Assembly: GCF_010882125.1 (NCBI RefSeq)
Contig: NZ_JAAGVZ010000021.1
Span: forward strand, 1-57,170
Source: Peribacillus alkalitolerans
Lineage (GTDB): Bacteria > Bacillota > Bacilli > Bacillales > DSM-1321
DNA length: 57,170 nucleotides
Direction: 5' to 3'
In this document: piece by piece, positions 39,665 to 50,978 of the stretch
Layout: each line of letters opens with the position of its first letter
How positions within the stretch are numbered: position 1 is the stretch's first letter
Notes under the pieces: model-generated
Databases searched by the model: none
What the model saw: the letters and a program-made list of their open reading frames with translations, nothing else
What the model was told of the DNA's origin: nothing
Program-made: the position numbers and the translations under genes

Positions 39665-39841
39665 TTAGCGATTTTGCATAAGCTGCTGCTCAGCAAGCTG
39701 GATGGCACGTTTCACCATATTCCCGGCATCTTTTGCACGGATTCCGCCCCATCCTTCCTTTTGAACTACATCATAAAAGCCTAACTCTTTAGCGAGCTCT
39801 TCCTTGAACCTTTCAGACATGACACCTCTACGTCGACCCAA
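39665..39841 (-). CDS. sspF: Small acid-soluble spore protein SspF (alpha/beta-type related)
   Basis: A 58-residue protein that is easy to miss because it starts with TTG (39839-39841), preceded by AGGGGG at 7 bp. It begins [20 protein letters not shown] and contains [20 protein letters not shown] followed by [14 protein letters not shown]. This matches B. subtilis SspF nearly residue for residue in the conserved parts. Such proteins coat and protect DNA in the dormant spore. I could not define a sigma-G promoter upstream. It lies between ispE and veg, as in B. subtilis. Confidence 0.95.
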   Translation of the reverse strand: MGRRRGVMSERFKEELAKELGFYDVVQKEGWGGIRAKDAGNMVKRAIQLAEQQLMQNR

Positions 39842-40004
39842 AGCTTCTACCCCCTATGCATGCAGTGACAGTTATAGTTTGTGAAAGTTAGTCCTTTTTC
39901 ATGAATTCAAAGGAGCTTTATTTATTTCCAGCACCATCATACAAATCTATTTTATCAGTATTATCCATTTTCACGAAAAATAAAAAAGCAGTAAACATTT
40001 TTGT

Positions 40005-40274
40005 TTACTGCCCGCTTAAAGCCATATTCCCTGCTGCTTCGTCAAAGAATGTTAATTCTACCGTTTCTGTAAGAACATCTGCATAGCTGTAGGAGACTCT
40101 TTCAAATGCATTTTCATCTTGGTCGAGCTCAATGACAAAAACGGATGGATAAGTTTCAGCTAATGTGCCAAGTCTTTCCACAGTTTTACGTCTTCCACCG
40201 TTCGCTTTTAAAACAAGCCTTTTTCCTAAATTGGAGTCAAGCGCTTTTTTAATATCAGCTAAAGTTTTCGGCAT
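40005..40274 (-). CDS. veg: Veg protein
   Basis: An 89-residue small protein, highly conserved in Firmicutes. In B. subtilis Veg is very strongly expressed and stimulates biofilm matrix genes by opposing SinR; the molecular mechanism is not settled. The sequence matches over its length ([44 protein letters not shown] and [14 protein letters not shown]). It has two near-consensus promoters in tandem at 40298-40369. Confidence 0.95.
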   Translation of the reverse strand: MPKTLADIKKALDSNLGKRLVLKANGGRRKTVERLGTLAETYPSVFVIELDQDENAFERVSYSYADVLTETVELTFFDEAAGNMALSGQ

Positions 40275-40297
40275 GATCGGTCCACCTCACTAAGTGT

Positions 40298-40369
40298 AGT
40301 ATATCACATACTCGTACAAACCGTCAAACAAAATATAAAATTATATCAGTACTCAAAAATGCTTGTCAA
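40298..40369 (-). promoter_or_regulatory. Tandem promoters of veg
   Basis: The distal promoter is TTGACA (40364-40369), an 18-bp spacer and TATAAT (40340-40345). The proximal one is TTGACG (40322-40327), an 18-bp spacer and TATACT (40298-40303). The -10 boxes are 42 bp apart, both on the minus strand. Confidence 0.8.
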
Positions 40370-40456
40370 TGGTTTTTAATCGCAATTTTCGCCCCATATC
40401 CAATAATTATAGGATTGCCCATCCTATAGAATTTATGTAAGGAATATTAATTAATG

Positions 40457-40490
40457 CACAAAAAAAGTGACTCGAAACGACAAGTCACTC
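40457..40490 (-). terminator. Terminator after yabG
   Basis: Minus-strand stem AGTGACT/AGTCACT extended by neighbouring TG/CG pairs, followed by TTTTTT. Confidence 0.88.
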
Positions 40491-40526
40491 TTTATAAGCT
40501 TAATAACAATACATTTTCATTTATTG

Positions 40527-41411
40527 CTATGATTCATTTTCCATAAATTTATTATAAGGCATCCCAGTTCGTAGTACTCCTCGAGTTTCAATTCCGCCAA
40601 GTCCTTTTTCTCCTGTAAGGGTGTTTTTGAGAGCATCCCAAACATGCACCCTTTCCATGAACGGGGTGTAACAGATTTTCGCTACAATGTACACGGGATC
40701 AAGGGCATGAATATTCACTCTGGCTGGAGAGCTTGCAAAATTGGCTCCCGCTTGAATTAAGGATTCGAAATGGGATTGACATGCACCGGCAAAAATCACT
40801 AGCTGGTCAAGGCTTGGTACTTTTTTTCTCGCTTCCCTTACAGTCTGGACAAATTCCTTAGAATGACGGTATGAATTCAAGTCCATCATAGATCCTTTTG
40901 CTTTTGAATAGGCATCATGTCCTGTTACCACTAAAATATCCGGTCGAAACTTTTCAATATAGGAAATGATTCGATGCGGCATTTCTTTTTCATCACAAGT
41001 TACTCCTTGAACTGGTATACCAATTTTCTCGTACATATCCATGCATTTTTTTAAGTAGTTGGGATCTCCATCCATATGAAGAACCTTTCCTGGCATTTGA
41101 AAATATTCAGTAGTTTGCTTATAACCTTGAGTTACATCATACCTATACTTCTGCCTTAGAAGTTGAATATCTTGGGAAAACAATTTAAATGACTGCTCTA
41201 TAAGTTCTTCATTTTTGTGCTTCCATTCATTTCTCATATCAGAGCCAACATGAGTTAGATCATCAAAAGGCGCATCTGCAATCAATCGTATATCTTCCCC
41301 AAATAGTATGGCTTCTTTTATTCCATTGACCTCTTGTATATCAATGACCCTAAATAAAACGTCACATTTATAAGAAATCCTTCCAACCACATCATTAATT
41401 TGAATGCTCAT
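40527..41411 (-). CDS. yabG: Sporulation-specific protease YabG
   Basis: A 294-residue protein of peptidase family U57. In B. subtilis it is made late in the mother cell, processes coat proteins and promotes coat cross-linking. The whole length matches the family, including GRISYKCDVLFRVIDI, PGKVLHMDGDPNYLKKCM, DILVVTGHDAYSKAKG and LVIFAGACQSHFESLIQAG. The conserved Cys and His of the last segment are candidates for the active site. The start has GAGAGGTGAG upstream, and a sigma-K promoter lies at 41464-41492. Confidence 0.95.
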   Translation of the reverse strand: MSIQINDVVGRISYKCDVLFRVIDIQEVNGIKEAILFGEDIRLIADAPFDDLTHVGSDMRNEWKHKNEELIEQSFKLFSQDIQLLRQKYRYDVTQGYKQTTEYFQMPGKVLHMDGDPNYLKKCMDMYEKIGIPVQGVTCDEKEMPHRIISYIEKFRPDILVVTGHDAYSKAKGSMMDLNSYRHSKEFVQTVREARKKVPSLDQLVIFAGACQSHFESLIQAGANFASSPARVNIHALDPVYIVAKICYTPFMERVHVWDALKNTLTGEKGLGGIETRGVLRTGMPYNKFMENES

Positions 41412-41463
41412 GATCTCACCTCTCGACAGAGCATATTGTACGCCGTCAAATTTATTCTCTTCA

Positions 41464-41492
41464 TAGGCTATGCATATACCTTCAATTCGGTG
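41464..41492 (-). promoter_or_regulatory. Sigma-K promoter of yabG
   Basis: CACC (41489-41492), a 16-bp spacer and CATAGCCTA (41464-41472) on the minus strand. The -10 fits the sigma-K consensus CATANNNTA exactly and the -35 has the required AC. Confidence 0.72.
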
Positions 41493-41522
41493 ACGCTTGG
41501 ATTGGGGCTTTAAGATTAGAAA

Positions 41523-41554
41523 ACTCGCCTCAAGGCTAGCCCTGAGGCGAGGAC
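41523..41554 (-). terminator. Second strong hairpin between rsmA and yabG
   Basis: Perfect 9-bp stem CTCGCCTCA/TGAGGCGAG (41525-41533 with 41544-41552) followed by TTTTC on the minus strand. It lies about 90 bp beyond the first rsmA terminator and may be a back-up terminator. Confidence 0.7.
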
Positions 41555-41636
41555 AGAGGCAAAGTTTCGCTCATGCTTCATTCATAAAATAGGCCATTAC
41601 GCTGATTTCCTACTTTGCCCATTTTTTAATGGGCGT

Positions 41637-41666
41637 AGAAAAGAGCCTGCCCTCTTGGACAGACCC
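41637..41666 (-). terminator. Terminator after rsmA
   Basis: Ten-bp stem with G-U pairs (41643-41652 with 41657-41666), AAGA loop, followed by TTTTC on the minus strand. Confidence 0.75.
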
Positions 41667-41683
41667 TTCATTTTACACTAGTG

Positions 41684-43124
<1,441 letters not shown>

Positions 43125-43198
43125 TTTTCCTCCAAAATATTGAAACCTTTAGCTAGTATGAAACGTCTAATAATATGACGTAAATAAATATCTTTTCT

Positions 43199-43226
43199 AT
43201 TATACCCTTATCATGTTTTCATTCAA
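43199..43226 (-). promoter_or_regulatory. Promoter of rnmV-rsmA
   Basis: TTGAAT (43221-43226), a 16-bp spacer and TATAAT (43199-43204) on the minus strand. Confidence 0.65.
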
Positions 43227-43247
43227 AAATTATTTAAATCTACAAGC

Positions 43248-43277
43248 AAAAAAAGCAGAAGGATGATCTCCCTCTGC
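43248..43277 (-). terminator. Terminator after yabE
   Basis: Minus-strand stem GCAGAGGGA/TCCTTCTGC with a GATCA loop followed by seven T. Confidence 0.9.
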
Positions 43278-43290
43278 CTCTGTTATCTGA

Positions 43291-44493
43291 TTAGTTCAAG
43301 ATTCGAATTTTAACTTTACGTACGCCCCACTTATATGCTTGAGACTTCGATGAGAAAAATACATCAATCTTGTTTCCACGAATGGCTGACCCTGTATCAG
43401 CTGCAACTGCATATCCATATCCTTCAACATACACTTTAGTTCCTAAAGGAATCACGCTTGGATCGACAGCGATAACTTTGGCACTAGGATTGTTTTTCAG
43501 ATTATACCCTGTAGCCGTAACCCCTGAGCAACCACTACAATTCGCTGTATAGGCAGTTGAATTCACATACAATTCACGACCAGAAGAATTCTCACTAGTT
43601 CCACGAGAAACCTGTGCAACGAGTACCTTCGTTCCCACAGCAACCACTTGATCTTGTTTTTCTTTTAGTATTTTTTCGGAAAGCAAAGTTCGTTTTACCT
43701 CTTTGCCATTTTCTTTGATGACTTCAAATTGCTTTGATTTTATGCCTTTTTTACCCTCTGTGACAACCTTCTCTTTACCCTTGGATAGAGAGCTGTCTTT
43801 TTTCGAAATGACTGCGAAGTTAATTGGTTCTTCCACTACATCGGTGACTTTTTCTACTCTCACGATTTTTACTGTGCCATTTTCTTGCACGTAATCTTGT
43901 AACCCTGGTACAACACGGTCTAATTCATTTAGGACAATTCCTTGGTGTTTTAAAAAGTCAGCGACCGTAGTCGAAGTGGACCATACTTGATTAACCTTTT
44001 TTGTTCCGTCTACCATATGAAGTAAAAACGATTTTTCAAAGGCTACTTTCATATTGCCTTGAAGCTCAGTGTCTAAGGATGGGGTAATGTGATCCTCTTT
44101 CTTTACTTCTAGCTTACTTTCCTTCAACAGTTCACCTACAGTTTCTGCTGTAGTCCAGATTTTCTTTTCCTTACCGTTCTGAATCAATGTAATCTGCTTC
44201 GCAGGCTTCCATACAACCTGAAGCTGATCTTTTACCTCGGTGCTTCCCGAGGGATATAGGTAATCTTCTGCAGATACCTTTATCTCCAAATCTTTTAAAA
44301 TATCGTTAATCGTATTTGCATGTGTTTTAACGATTTTTTCTTGACCATCAATGGATATCGCTACTGTCTTCTTTGTTCCGTGATAGAACATTGTTCCTGT
44401 TACTGCAATAAAAACTATCAAACTACTAATTGCAATGGTCAGTCTCCTTCGTTTAAAAGACTTGGAAAACAGGTTTTTCATGTTTTTACTCAC
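43291..44493 (-). CDS. yabE: YabE: exported DUF348/G5/3D-domain cell-wall protein
   Basis: A 400-residue protein, probably a cell-wall lytic or muralytic enzyme related to Rpf/Sps resuscitation factors. A basic N-terminus and one membrane or signal segment (about 16-36) are followed by three DUF348 repeats (about 41-82, 97-138 and 152-195). A G5-like region (about 205-295) comes next, then a C-terminal 3D domain (about 308-400) with the three aspartates in IAVDPSVIPLGTK, VAADTGSAIRG and KIDVFF. The GTG start at 44493 has GGGAGGAG upstream. Its promoter matches the consensus perfectly. Confidence 0.93.
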   Translation of the reverse strand: MSKNMKNLFSKSFKRRRLTIAISSLIVFIAVTGTMFYHGTKKTVAISIDGQEKIVKTHANTINDILKDLEIKVSAEDYLYPSGSTEVKDQLQVVWKPAKQITLIQNGKEKKIWTTAETVGELLKESKLEVKKEDHITPSLDTELQGNMKVAFEKSFLLHMVDGTKKVNQVWSTSTTVADFLKHQGIVLNELDRVVPGLQDYVQENGTVKIVRVEKVTDVVEEPINFAVISKKDSSLSKGKEKVVTEGKKGIKSKQFEVIKENGKEVKRTLLSEKILKEKQDQVVAVGTKVLVAQVSRGTSENSSGRELYVNSTAYTANCSGCSGVTATGYNLKNNPSAKVIAVDPSVIPLGTKVYVEGYGYAVAADTGSAIRGNKIDVFFSSKSQAYKWGVRKVKIRILN

Positions 44494-44523
44494 GATGAAA
44501 AACTCCTCCCTTCCTCTCCGGTG

Positions 44524-44552
44524 ATTATATAGAGTTCTCTATCGACTGTCAA
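44524..44552 (-). promoter_or_regulatory. Perfect consensus promoter of yabE
   Basis: TTGACA (44547-44552), a 17-bp spacer and TATAAT (44524-44529) on the minus strand, an exact sigma-A consensus. Confidence 0.8.
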
Positions 44553-44720
44553 ACCTACACCCTTTTTTCAGAACGTATCTCCAATTATGCATACTCATTC
44601 CGATCTTGAAAAGGAAGACTTGTCGACAAGGATATCCTATGTTCATAAAAAGAATTGTAGAACTTTTTGGAATTAGGAATTTTCCGGACAAGCTCCCCTA
44701 TAAATCGACAAAAACCCTTA

Positions 44721-45488
44721 TCAATTTATGCCGAATACTTTTTTTGCATTCTCGGTTGTAATTCTGGCAACTTCTTCATAGCTGATCTCTTTAAGCTGCG
44801 CAATTTCCTCCGCAACCAATTTGACATAGCTCGGCTCATTCCTTTTTCCACGGTTAGGATGCGGTGCCAGATATGGACAGTCCGTCTCAATTAAAAGTCG
44901 ATCCAACGGGATTTGCTCAGCCACTTCTTTCGGTTTTTTTGCATTCTTGAAAGTAACTGGTCCACCTAGTGATATGTAAAAGTTCATTTCAACACATTCT
45001 TTAGCCGTTTCTGGACTTCCGCTAAAGCAATGCATAATCCCTCCTACTTCTTGGGCATTTTCTTCCCTTAAAATATCGACGATATCCTGTGTCGCGTCTC
45101 TATTATGAATGACAATGGGTAGTTTTACTTTTTTCGCTAAAGCAATTTGCTTTCGGAATACCTCTTTTTGTATGTCTTTCGGAGATTTGTCCCAGTAGTA
45201 GTCCAAGCCCATTTCCCCTAATGCTACCACTTTTGGGTGGGAAGCAAGCTCCTCGATCCAAGCCAGGTCCTCATCCTTCATATCGATCGCATCTACGGGA
45301 TGCCACCCAATACTCGCATACATGAAATCATACGTCTCCACTAATTCCATCGCTTTCGTAATAGTCGGCCTATCGAAACCCACTACCACAATATTAGAAA
45401 CTCCTACCTCCTTTGCTCTTTCAATCACTTCTTTTAGATCATCACTAAATTGATCCGCATTCAGATGTGCGTGTGTATCAAACAGCAT
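44721..45488 (-). CDS. tatD: TatD-family metal-dependent deoxyribonuclease
   Basis: A 255-residue TIM-barrel hydrolase of the TatD family (YabD in B. subtilis), acting on DNA ends or other substrates with divalent metals. Metal ligands are visible in LFDTHAHLN (residues 3-9), ALGEMGLDYYWDKS (about 91-104), LPIVIHNRDA (near 127), GGIMHCFSGS and LLIETDCPYLAPHP. It is downstream of metS on the same strand but separated by a strong palindromic terminator. The exact substrate in Bacillus is not certain. Confidence 0.95.
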   Translation of the reverse strand: MLFDTHAHLNADQFSDDLKEVIERAKEVGVSNIVVVGFDRPTITKAMELVETYDFMYASIGWHPVDAIDMKDEDLAWIEELASHPKVVALGEMGLDYYWDKSPKDIQKEVFRKQIALAKKVKLPIVIHNRDATQDIVDILREENAQEVGGIMHCFSGSPETAKECVEMNFYISLGGPVTFKNAKKPKEVAEQIPLDRLLIETDCPYLAPHPNRGKRNEPSYVKLVAEEIAQLKEISYEEVARITTENAKKVFGIN

Positions 45489-45756
45489 GTATGTAATTCT
45501 TCCTTTCTAGCAACTATTTTATTACGAAAAAAAGATTTCATGTCTCACATTTAGGTAACAATATGATTACAACAACATAGTACTATAGACCCTCATACTT
45601 TCCATTCGCACTTCCAATATATTCTTTTAATTCTACATACTTAAGGGTGTATTGCAAATGATGTGCATTGATGTGGCCTTTCTATACTATTCTGCCATCA
45701 CGCATTTTTTATGAGCCATTTCCTGAAAAACTTTTCTACCAAAATTTTATTTCACA

Positions 45757-45789
45757 AAAAAAAGATGTTCCACGTGGAACATCTTTTTT
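45757..45789. terminator. Bidirectional terminator after metS containing a parS-like palindrome
   Basis: A nearly perfect inverted repeat AAAGATGTTCC/GGAACATCTTT with an ACGT centre, flanked by A and T runs on both sides. Its core (45766-45781, TGTTCCACGTGGAACA) is within two bases of the bacterial centromere-like site parS (TGTTTCACGTGAAACA), so it may do two jobs. Confidence 0.8.
45766..45781. promoter_or_regulatory. Candidate parS site for ParB/Spo0J
   Basis: The 16-bp perfect palindrome TGTTCCACGTGGAACA has the invariant CACGTG centre and differs from the ideal parS palindrome only at one symmetrical pair (T to C, A to G). It lies in the origin-proximal region, where functional parS sites cluster. 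I recall a B. subtilis parS near metS but could not check it. Confidence 0.55.
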
Positions 45790-45845
45790 GATTTATTAAC
45801 TTAGAATATTAAATGCCTGGTACCCTAATTTATATCCCGATATTA

Positions 45846-47831
<1,986 letters not shown>

Positions 47832-48182
47832 CTATTTAAGTAATTGGAATCTCATCTACTTCTTTAGAATCAGAAAACTACTTGTTGGTCCTAGATGCAA
47901 TACACGTACCCCTAATCATTTTTTTCTTACTCTACAAGTATCTGAAATCCTTCATATTCTTTCATTATACCAAGATTTCAGTGATTTACTGCAACCTCTA
48001 TGGACAAAAAAGAAAATATCCCCTATTTATTGCGTCCACGGCCAACCACTACCATCTTTGCTGTTCTTGCAACAAAATATACACGGTTAACCCTCTGTTT
48101 ATTATCCACTGCTTCATAAAAGGGACAACAACTATAGTAGTAAAATAAAATCAGCTCTGAATTTAGTAAAAAACATTGATTT

Positions 48183-48332
48183 CATCGACAAAAATGGAGA
48201 ATTCTGGTTTAAAAGGATGTAGTTTAATGTCGATTAATGTCGAATATCATGGTATGATTCTCCTATAATCAGTCAATGATTCAATTAAAAGTAAGTTGTT
48301 TGTCATATGCCTATTAATGGCCAAATGTCGTA
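48183..48332. promoter_or_regulatory. Upstream cluster of 0A-like boxes
   Basis: Matches to the Spo0A core TGTCGAA occur at 48187-48183 (reverse, TTTTGTCGATG), 48228-48234 (TGTCGAT), 48238-48244 (TGTCGAA, exact) and 48326-48332 (TGTCGTA). The middle two are 10 bp apart, one helical turn. Confidence 0.45.
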
Positions 48333-48409
48333 TAATGTATGTAAATTATTGATTTTACCACATTCTTAAGTCTGGATTATTTTACTAATTAAGGGTTTTA
48401 ATAAAATGA

Positions 48410-48438
48410 TTGACGAAAATGGGAATGCTTGGTATTAT
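48410..48438 (+). promoter_or_regulatory. abrB promoter
   Basis: TTGACG (48410-48415), a 17-bp spacer and TATTAT (48433-48438). The -35 overlaps a TGACGAA sequence (48411-48417), itself a 0A-like box. Confidence 0.75.
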
Positions 48439-48456
48439 AAAAACATTATAAAATTT

Positions 48457-48473
48457 TGTCGAATCATGACGAA
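48457..48473 (+). promoter_or_regulatory. Tandem Spo0A (0A) boxes downstream of the abrB start point
   Basis: TGTCGAA (48457-48463) and TGACGAA (48467-48473) are 10 bp apart, just downstream of the predicted transcription start. This is the same layout through which phosphorylated Spo0A represses abrB in B. subtilis. Confidence 0.8.
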
Positions 48474-48530
48474 TTATAGAAAAAGAAATCGAGAGCTAGA
48501 AACATTATTATTTTATCTTGAGAGGGGAAC

Positions 48531-48821
48531 ATGAAAATGAAATCTACAGGTATTGTTCGTAAAGTTGATGAATTAGGACGCGTAGTTATTCCGATCGAAT
48601 TGCGCCGTACATTAGGAATTGCAGAAAAAGATGCTTTAGAAATTTATGTAGATGATGAGCGTATCATCCTTAAAAAATATAAGCCTAACATGACTTGCCA
48701 AGTAACTGGTGAAGTTTCTGATAACAACTTGTCATTAGCTAGCGGAAAATTAGTACTTAGCCGTGAAGGTGCAGAACTTCTTTTAAAAGAAATCTCTGAA
48801 AACCTTGAATTAGTAAAGTAA
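48531..48821 (+). CDS. abrB: Transition-state regulator AbrB
   Basis: Global DNA-binding regulator that silences post-exponential genes until Spo0A represses it. The 96-residue product has the AbrB swapped-hairpin DNA-binding domain (about 1-55: KSTGIVRKVDELGRVVIPIE) and a C-terminal multimerisation domain with the conserved cysteine in NMTCQVTGEV. It is almost identical to B. subtilis AbrB in the N-terminal half. It is the only protein gene on the plus strand. The start has AGAGGGG; a second ATG two codons on is possible. Confidence 0.97.
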   Translation: MKMKSTGIVRKVDELGRVVIPIELRRTLGIAEKDALEIYVDDERIILKKYKPNMTCQVTGEVSDNNLSLASGKLVLSREGAELLLKEISENLELVK

Positions 48822-48854
48822 TAAAAAGCGGTCCCATTCTGGGATCGCTTTTTT
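48822..48854. terminator. Bidirectional terminator between abrB and rsmI
   Basis: Stem AAAAGCGGTCCCA/TGGGATCGCTTTT around TTC, with a T run on both strands, serving the two convergent genes. Confidence 0.9.
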
Positions 48855-48861
48855 GTATGTT

Positions 48862-49743
48862 TCATTCTACATGATAGGCATGATAAACATCTCTTTTATT
48901 CAAATCGCGGTCTTTCGCGGTTAGTTTAATTGCTTCTTTGTTCGTTACTCCTTTTTCTTCTATATAAAACTGCACATGTTGGGAAATGGATAATTCTTGC
49001 CACCAATCGTTCTCTTCTAGTGGAGCTGATTCCTTTGATCCTTCAATAATCAAACAAAATTCCCCTCGAATTTCAGATTCCTCTGCCCAATGGATAGCAT
49101 CTTCAATAGAACCCCTTATAAACTCTTCAAATTTTTTCGTTAGTTCACGGCACAATACAATAGATCGATTCCCAAAGATTTGCCCCATATGCTTCAAGGT
49201 TTCCTTTAACCGGTGGGGTGATTCGTAAAAAATTATCGTTGAGTTGATATACTTTAACTCCTCTAATTCTTTCTTCTTTTCTTTTGAACTTCTGCCTAAA
49301 AACCCGTAAAAATAAAAGGGTTGAGGTGCAATGCCCGAAGCAATCAGTGCCGTCAATGCAGCATTGGCGCCTGGAAGAGGGATGACAGGAATTCCCACCT
49401 CAATTGCTTCACGAACTAGTTCGTAGCCTGGATCGGATATGGTCGGCATTCCTGCGTCACTCACAAGAGCAATCGTCTGTCCTGATTGAATGCGTTCTAC
49501 AATATTTTGACCGCTTATTTGTTTATTATGTTCATGATAGCTGATAATCGGAGTATCAATCTCATAGTAGTTACATAATTTTTTGGTGTTGCGTGTATCT
49601 TCAGCTGCAATGACATGTGCCTCCTTTAAAATCCGGATGGCTCTAAAGCTCATGTCCTCCAAGTTTCCAATCGGAGTCGGGACAAGATATAAAACAGCTT
49701 CGTTTCCTTCATTTGCAAAACTTTTTTGCTGTGAGATCAACAA
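48862..49743 (-). CDS. rsmI: 16S rRNA 2'-O-ribose C1402 methyltransferase
   Basis: Methylates the ribose of C1402 in the decoding centre of 16S rRNA. The 293-residue product is a tetrapyrrole-methylase-fold (SPOUT-unrelated) SAM enzyme, with LYLVPTPIGNLEDMSFRAI near the N-terminus, VSDAGMPTISDPGYELV and PLPGANAALTALIASGI. The TTG start at 49743 has AAGGAG 7 bp upstream and overlaps yazA by 35 bp. Confidence 0.96.
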   Translation of the reverse strand: MLISQQKSFANEGNEAVLYLVPTPIGNLEDMSFRAIRILKEAHVIAAEDTRNTKKLCNYYEIDTPIISYHEHNKQISGQNIVERIQSGQTIALVSDAGMPTISDPGYELVREAIEVGIPVIPLPGANAALTALIASGIAPQPFYFYGFLGRSSKEKKKELEELKYINSTIIFYESPHRLKETLKHMGQIFGNRSIVLCRELTKKFEEFIRGSIEDAIHWAEESEIRGEFCLIIEGSKESAPLEENDWWQELSISQHVQFYIEEKGVTNKEAIKLTAKDRDLNKRDVYHAYHVE

Positions 49744-50002
49744 TATTCAACTCCTTAGCTATGATACGTTCCTTTTTCGTTCTAGGTAATCTTTTAAACC
49801 AGTATTCTGTTCGCATGGCTTCTTCTTTTGACAAATACTCATAAGAAAAAACCAATGAAACTGGACCTCTACCTCGGGTATATTTTGCACCCTTGCCTTC
49901 ATTATGCATACGTACCCTACGGTTCAAATCGGTTGTGTAACCCGCATATAAACTTCCATCCTTACACTTAAGGACATAAAAAAAATGCTTATTTTTCTCC
50001 AT
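49709..50002 (-). CDS. yazA: GIY-YIG domain protein YazA
   Basis: A 97-residue protein that is essentially one GIY-YIG nuclease-type domain of the UPF0213/SLX1-like group. It has [20 protein letters not shown] (motif YVL..YAG), [19 protein letters not shown], and [16 protein letters not shown] use the ATG at 50002 (MEKNKHFFY); the frame stays open 18 codons upstream inside yabB. It overlaps yabB by 14 bp and rsmI by 35 bp. DNA cleavage is inferred from the fold; no role is established. Confidence 0.92.
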   Translation of the reverse strand: MEKNKHFFYVLKCKDGSLYAGYTTDLNRRVRMHNEGKGAKYTRGRGPVSLVFSYEYLSKEEAMRTEYWFKRLPRTKKERIIAKELNIVDLTAKKFCK

Positions 50003-50729
50003 ATAACATATAACGTGCTTCTTCGGTATACTCATTGTTCTCATCGTAGACAACAAATGGCGGAAGGATCTTTAAGTCTGGGTTTCCATCCTTGATTCCT
50101 TCTATTAGAAGAGCATTTGCTTCTTTCCCTTGTTTAGGATAGACAAATTGAAGTCTTTTCGGTTCCAGCCGGTATTTTCTCATTAACGTTACAATATCTA
50201 ATAACCTTCCAGGTCGATGGACAAAAGCCGCTTTTCCCCCTTGCTTCAAGAGTTGGCTGCTTACACGTACAACATCTTCCAACGTACACATGATTTCATG
50301 TCTTGCAATCGCATAATGCACATTTTTATTGATTTCTTCCTCAGAGGGAGTTGGAAAATAAGGTGGATTGCAAGTAACTGCATCATATTTAGCATGCCCT
50401 ATATGTTGCGTCACTTCTTTTAAATCGCCATGTACCATCTGTATTTGGTTCTGTTTATCATTAAAAGCAATACTTCTTGTTGCCATCTCATATAGTCTTT
50501 CTTGTATTTCCACACCTATGATTTCTGCTTTGCTTCTATTACTTAGAAGCAATGGAATAACACCATTTCCTGAACATAAGTCAACTATTTTTCCCTTTTG
50601 GATGGGAATATGTATGAACCTTGCCAATAAAACCGCATCAAGTGAAAAAGAAAACACTGAAGGGCTCTGGATGATTTTCATATCCTCAGCCAATAAATAA
50701 TCCAAACGTTCGTCATCATGTAACAACAT
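49989..50729 (-). CDS. yabB: tRNA1(Val) (adenine-37-N6)-methyltransferase-like protein
   Basis: A 246-residue SAM-dependent methyltransferase of the TrmN6 (YfiC) group. It has the SAM-binding region [20 protein letters not shown] and the catalytic NPPY-type motif in [11 protein letters not shown], which marks N6-adenine or related amino methylation. Modification of A37 in tRNA is inferred from the E. coli homologue and should be treated as likely, not proven. It heads a compact three-gene unit (yabB-yazA-rsmI). Confidence 0.92.
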   Translation of the reverse strand: MLLHDDERLDYLLAEDMKIIQSPSVFSFSLDAVLLARFIHIPIQKGKIVDLCSGNGVIPLLLSNRSKAEIIGVEIQERLYEMATRSIAFNDKQNQIQMVHGDLKEVTQHIGHAKYDAVTCNPPYFPTPSEEEINKNVHYAIARHEIMCTLEDVVRVSSQLLKQGGKAAFVHRPGRLLDIVTLMRKYRLEPKRLQFVYPKQGKEANALLIEGIKDGNPDLKILPPFVVYDENNEYTEEARYMLYGEK

Positions 50730-50885
50730 GGATGGAGTACACCTCTCTTTACCTATCTATAACAAAGCTCGCAGATTGAAAGCTTTAAAGGGAAGTCTAG
50801 ACTTAGTTGATCCATTATACGTAATTTTAAAAATGTTCACTACGTCTTTTCTTCTATGCTGCCCTTTTATCGTTACTCAATTATA

Positions 50886-50913
50886 AAAAAAGCCTCCCAG
50901 ATTGGAAGGCTTT
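50886..50913 (-). terminator. Terminator after yabA
   Basis: Minus-strand stem AAAGCCTTCC/GGGAGGCTTT with an AATCT-type loop followed by TTTT. Confidence 0.88.
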
Positions 50914-50978
50914 AACTTAAAAATGCAAAGTGAACAAACTATGCACCTAAAAAGATCTAATCTACAAAATAAAATAGC

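Larger units (their letters stand above)
45489..45845. other. Gap between tatD and metS
   Basis: A 357-bp AT-rich stretch. It holds the palindromic terminator and parS-like site at 45757-45789 and presumably the tatD promoter. I see no gene. Confidence 0.4.
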
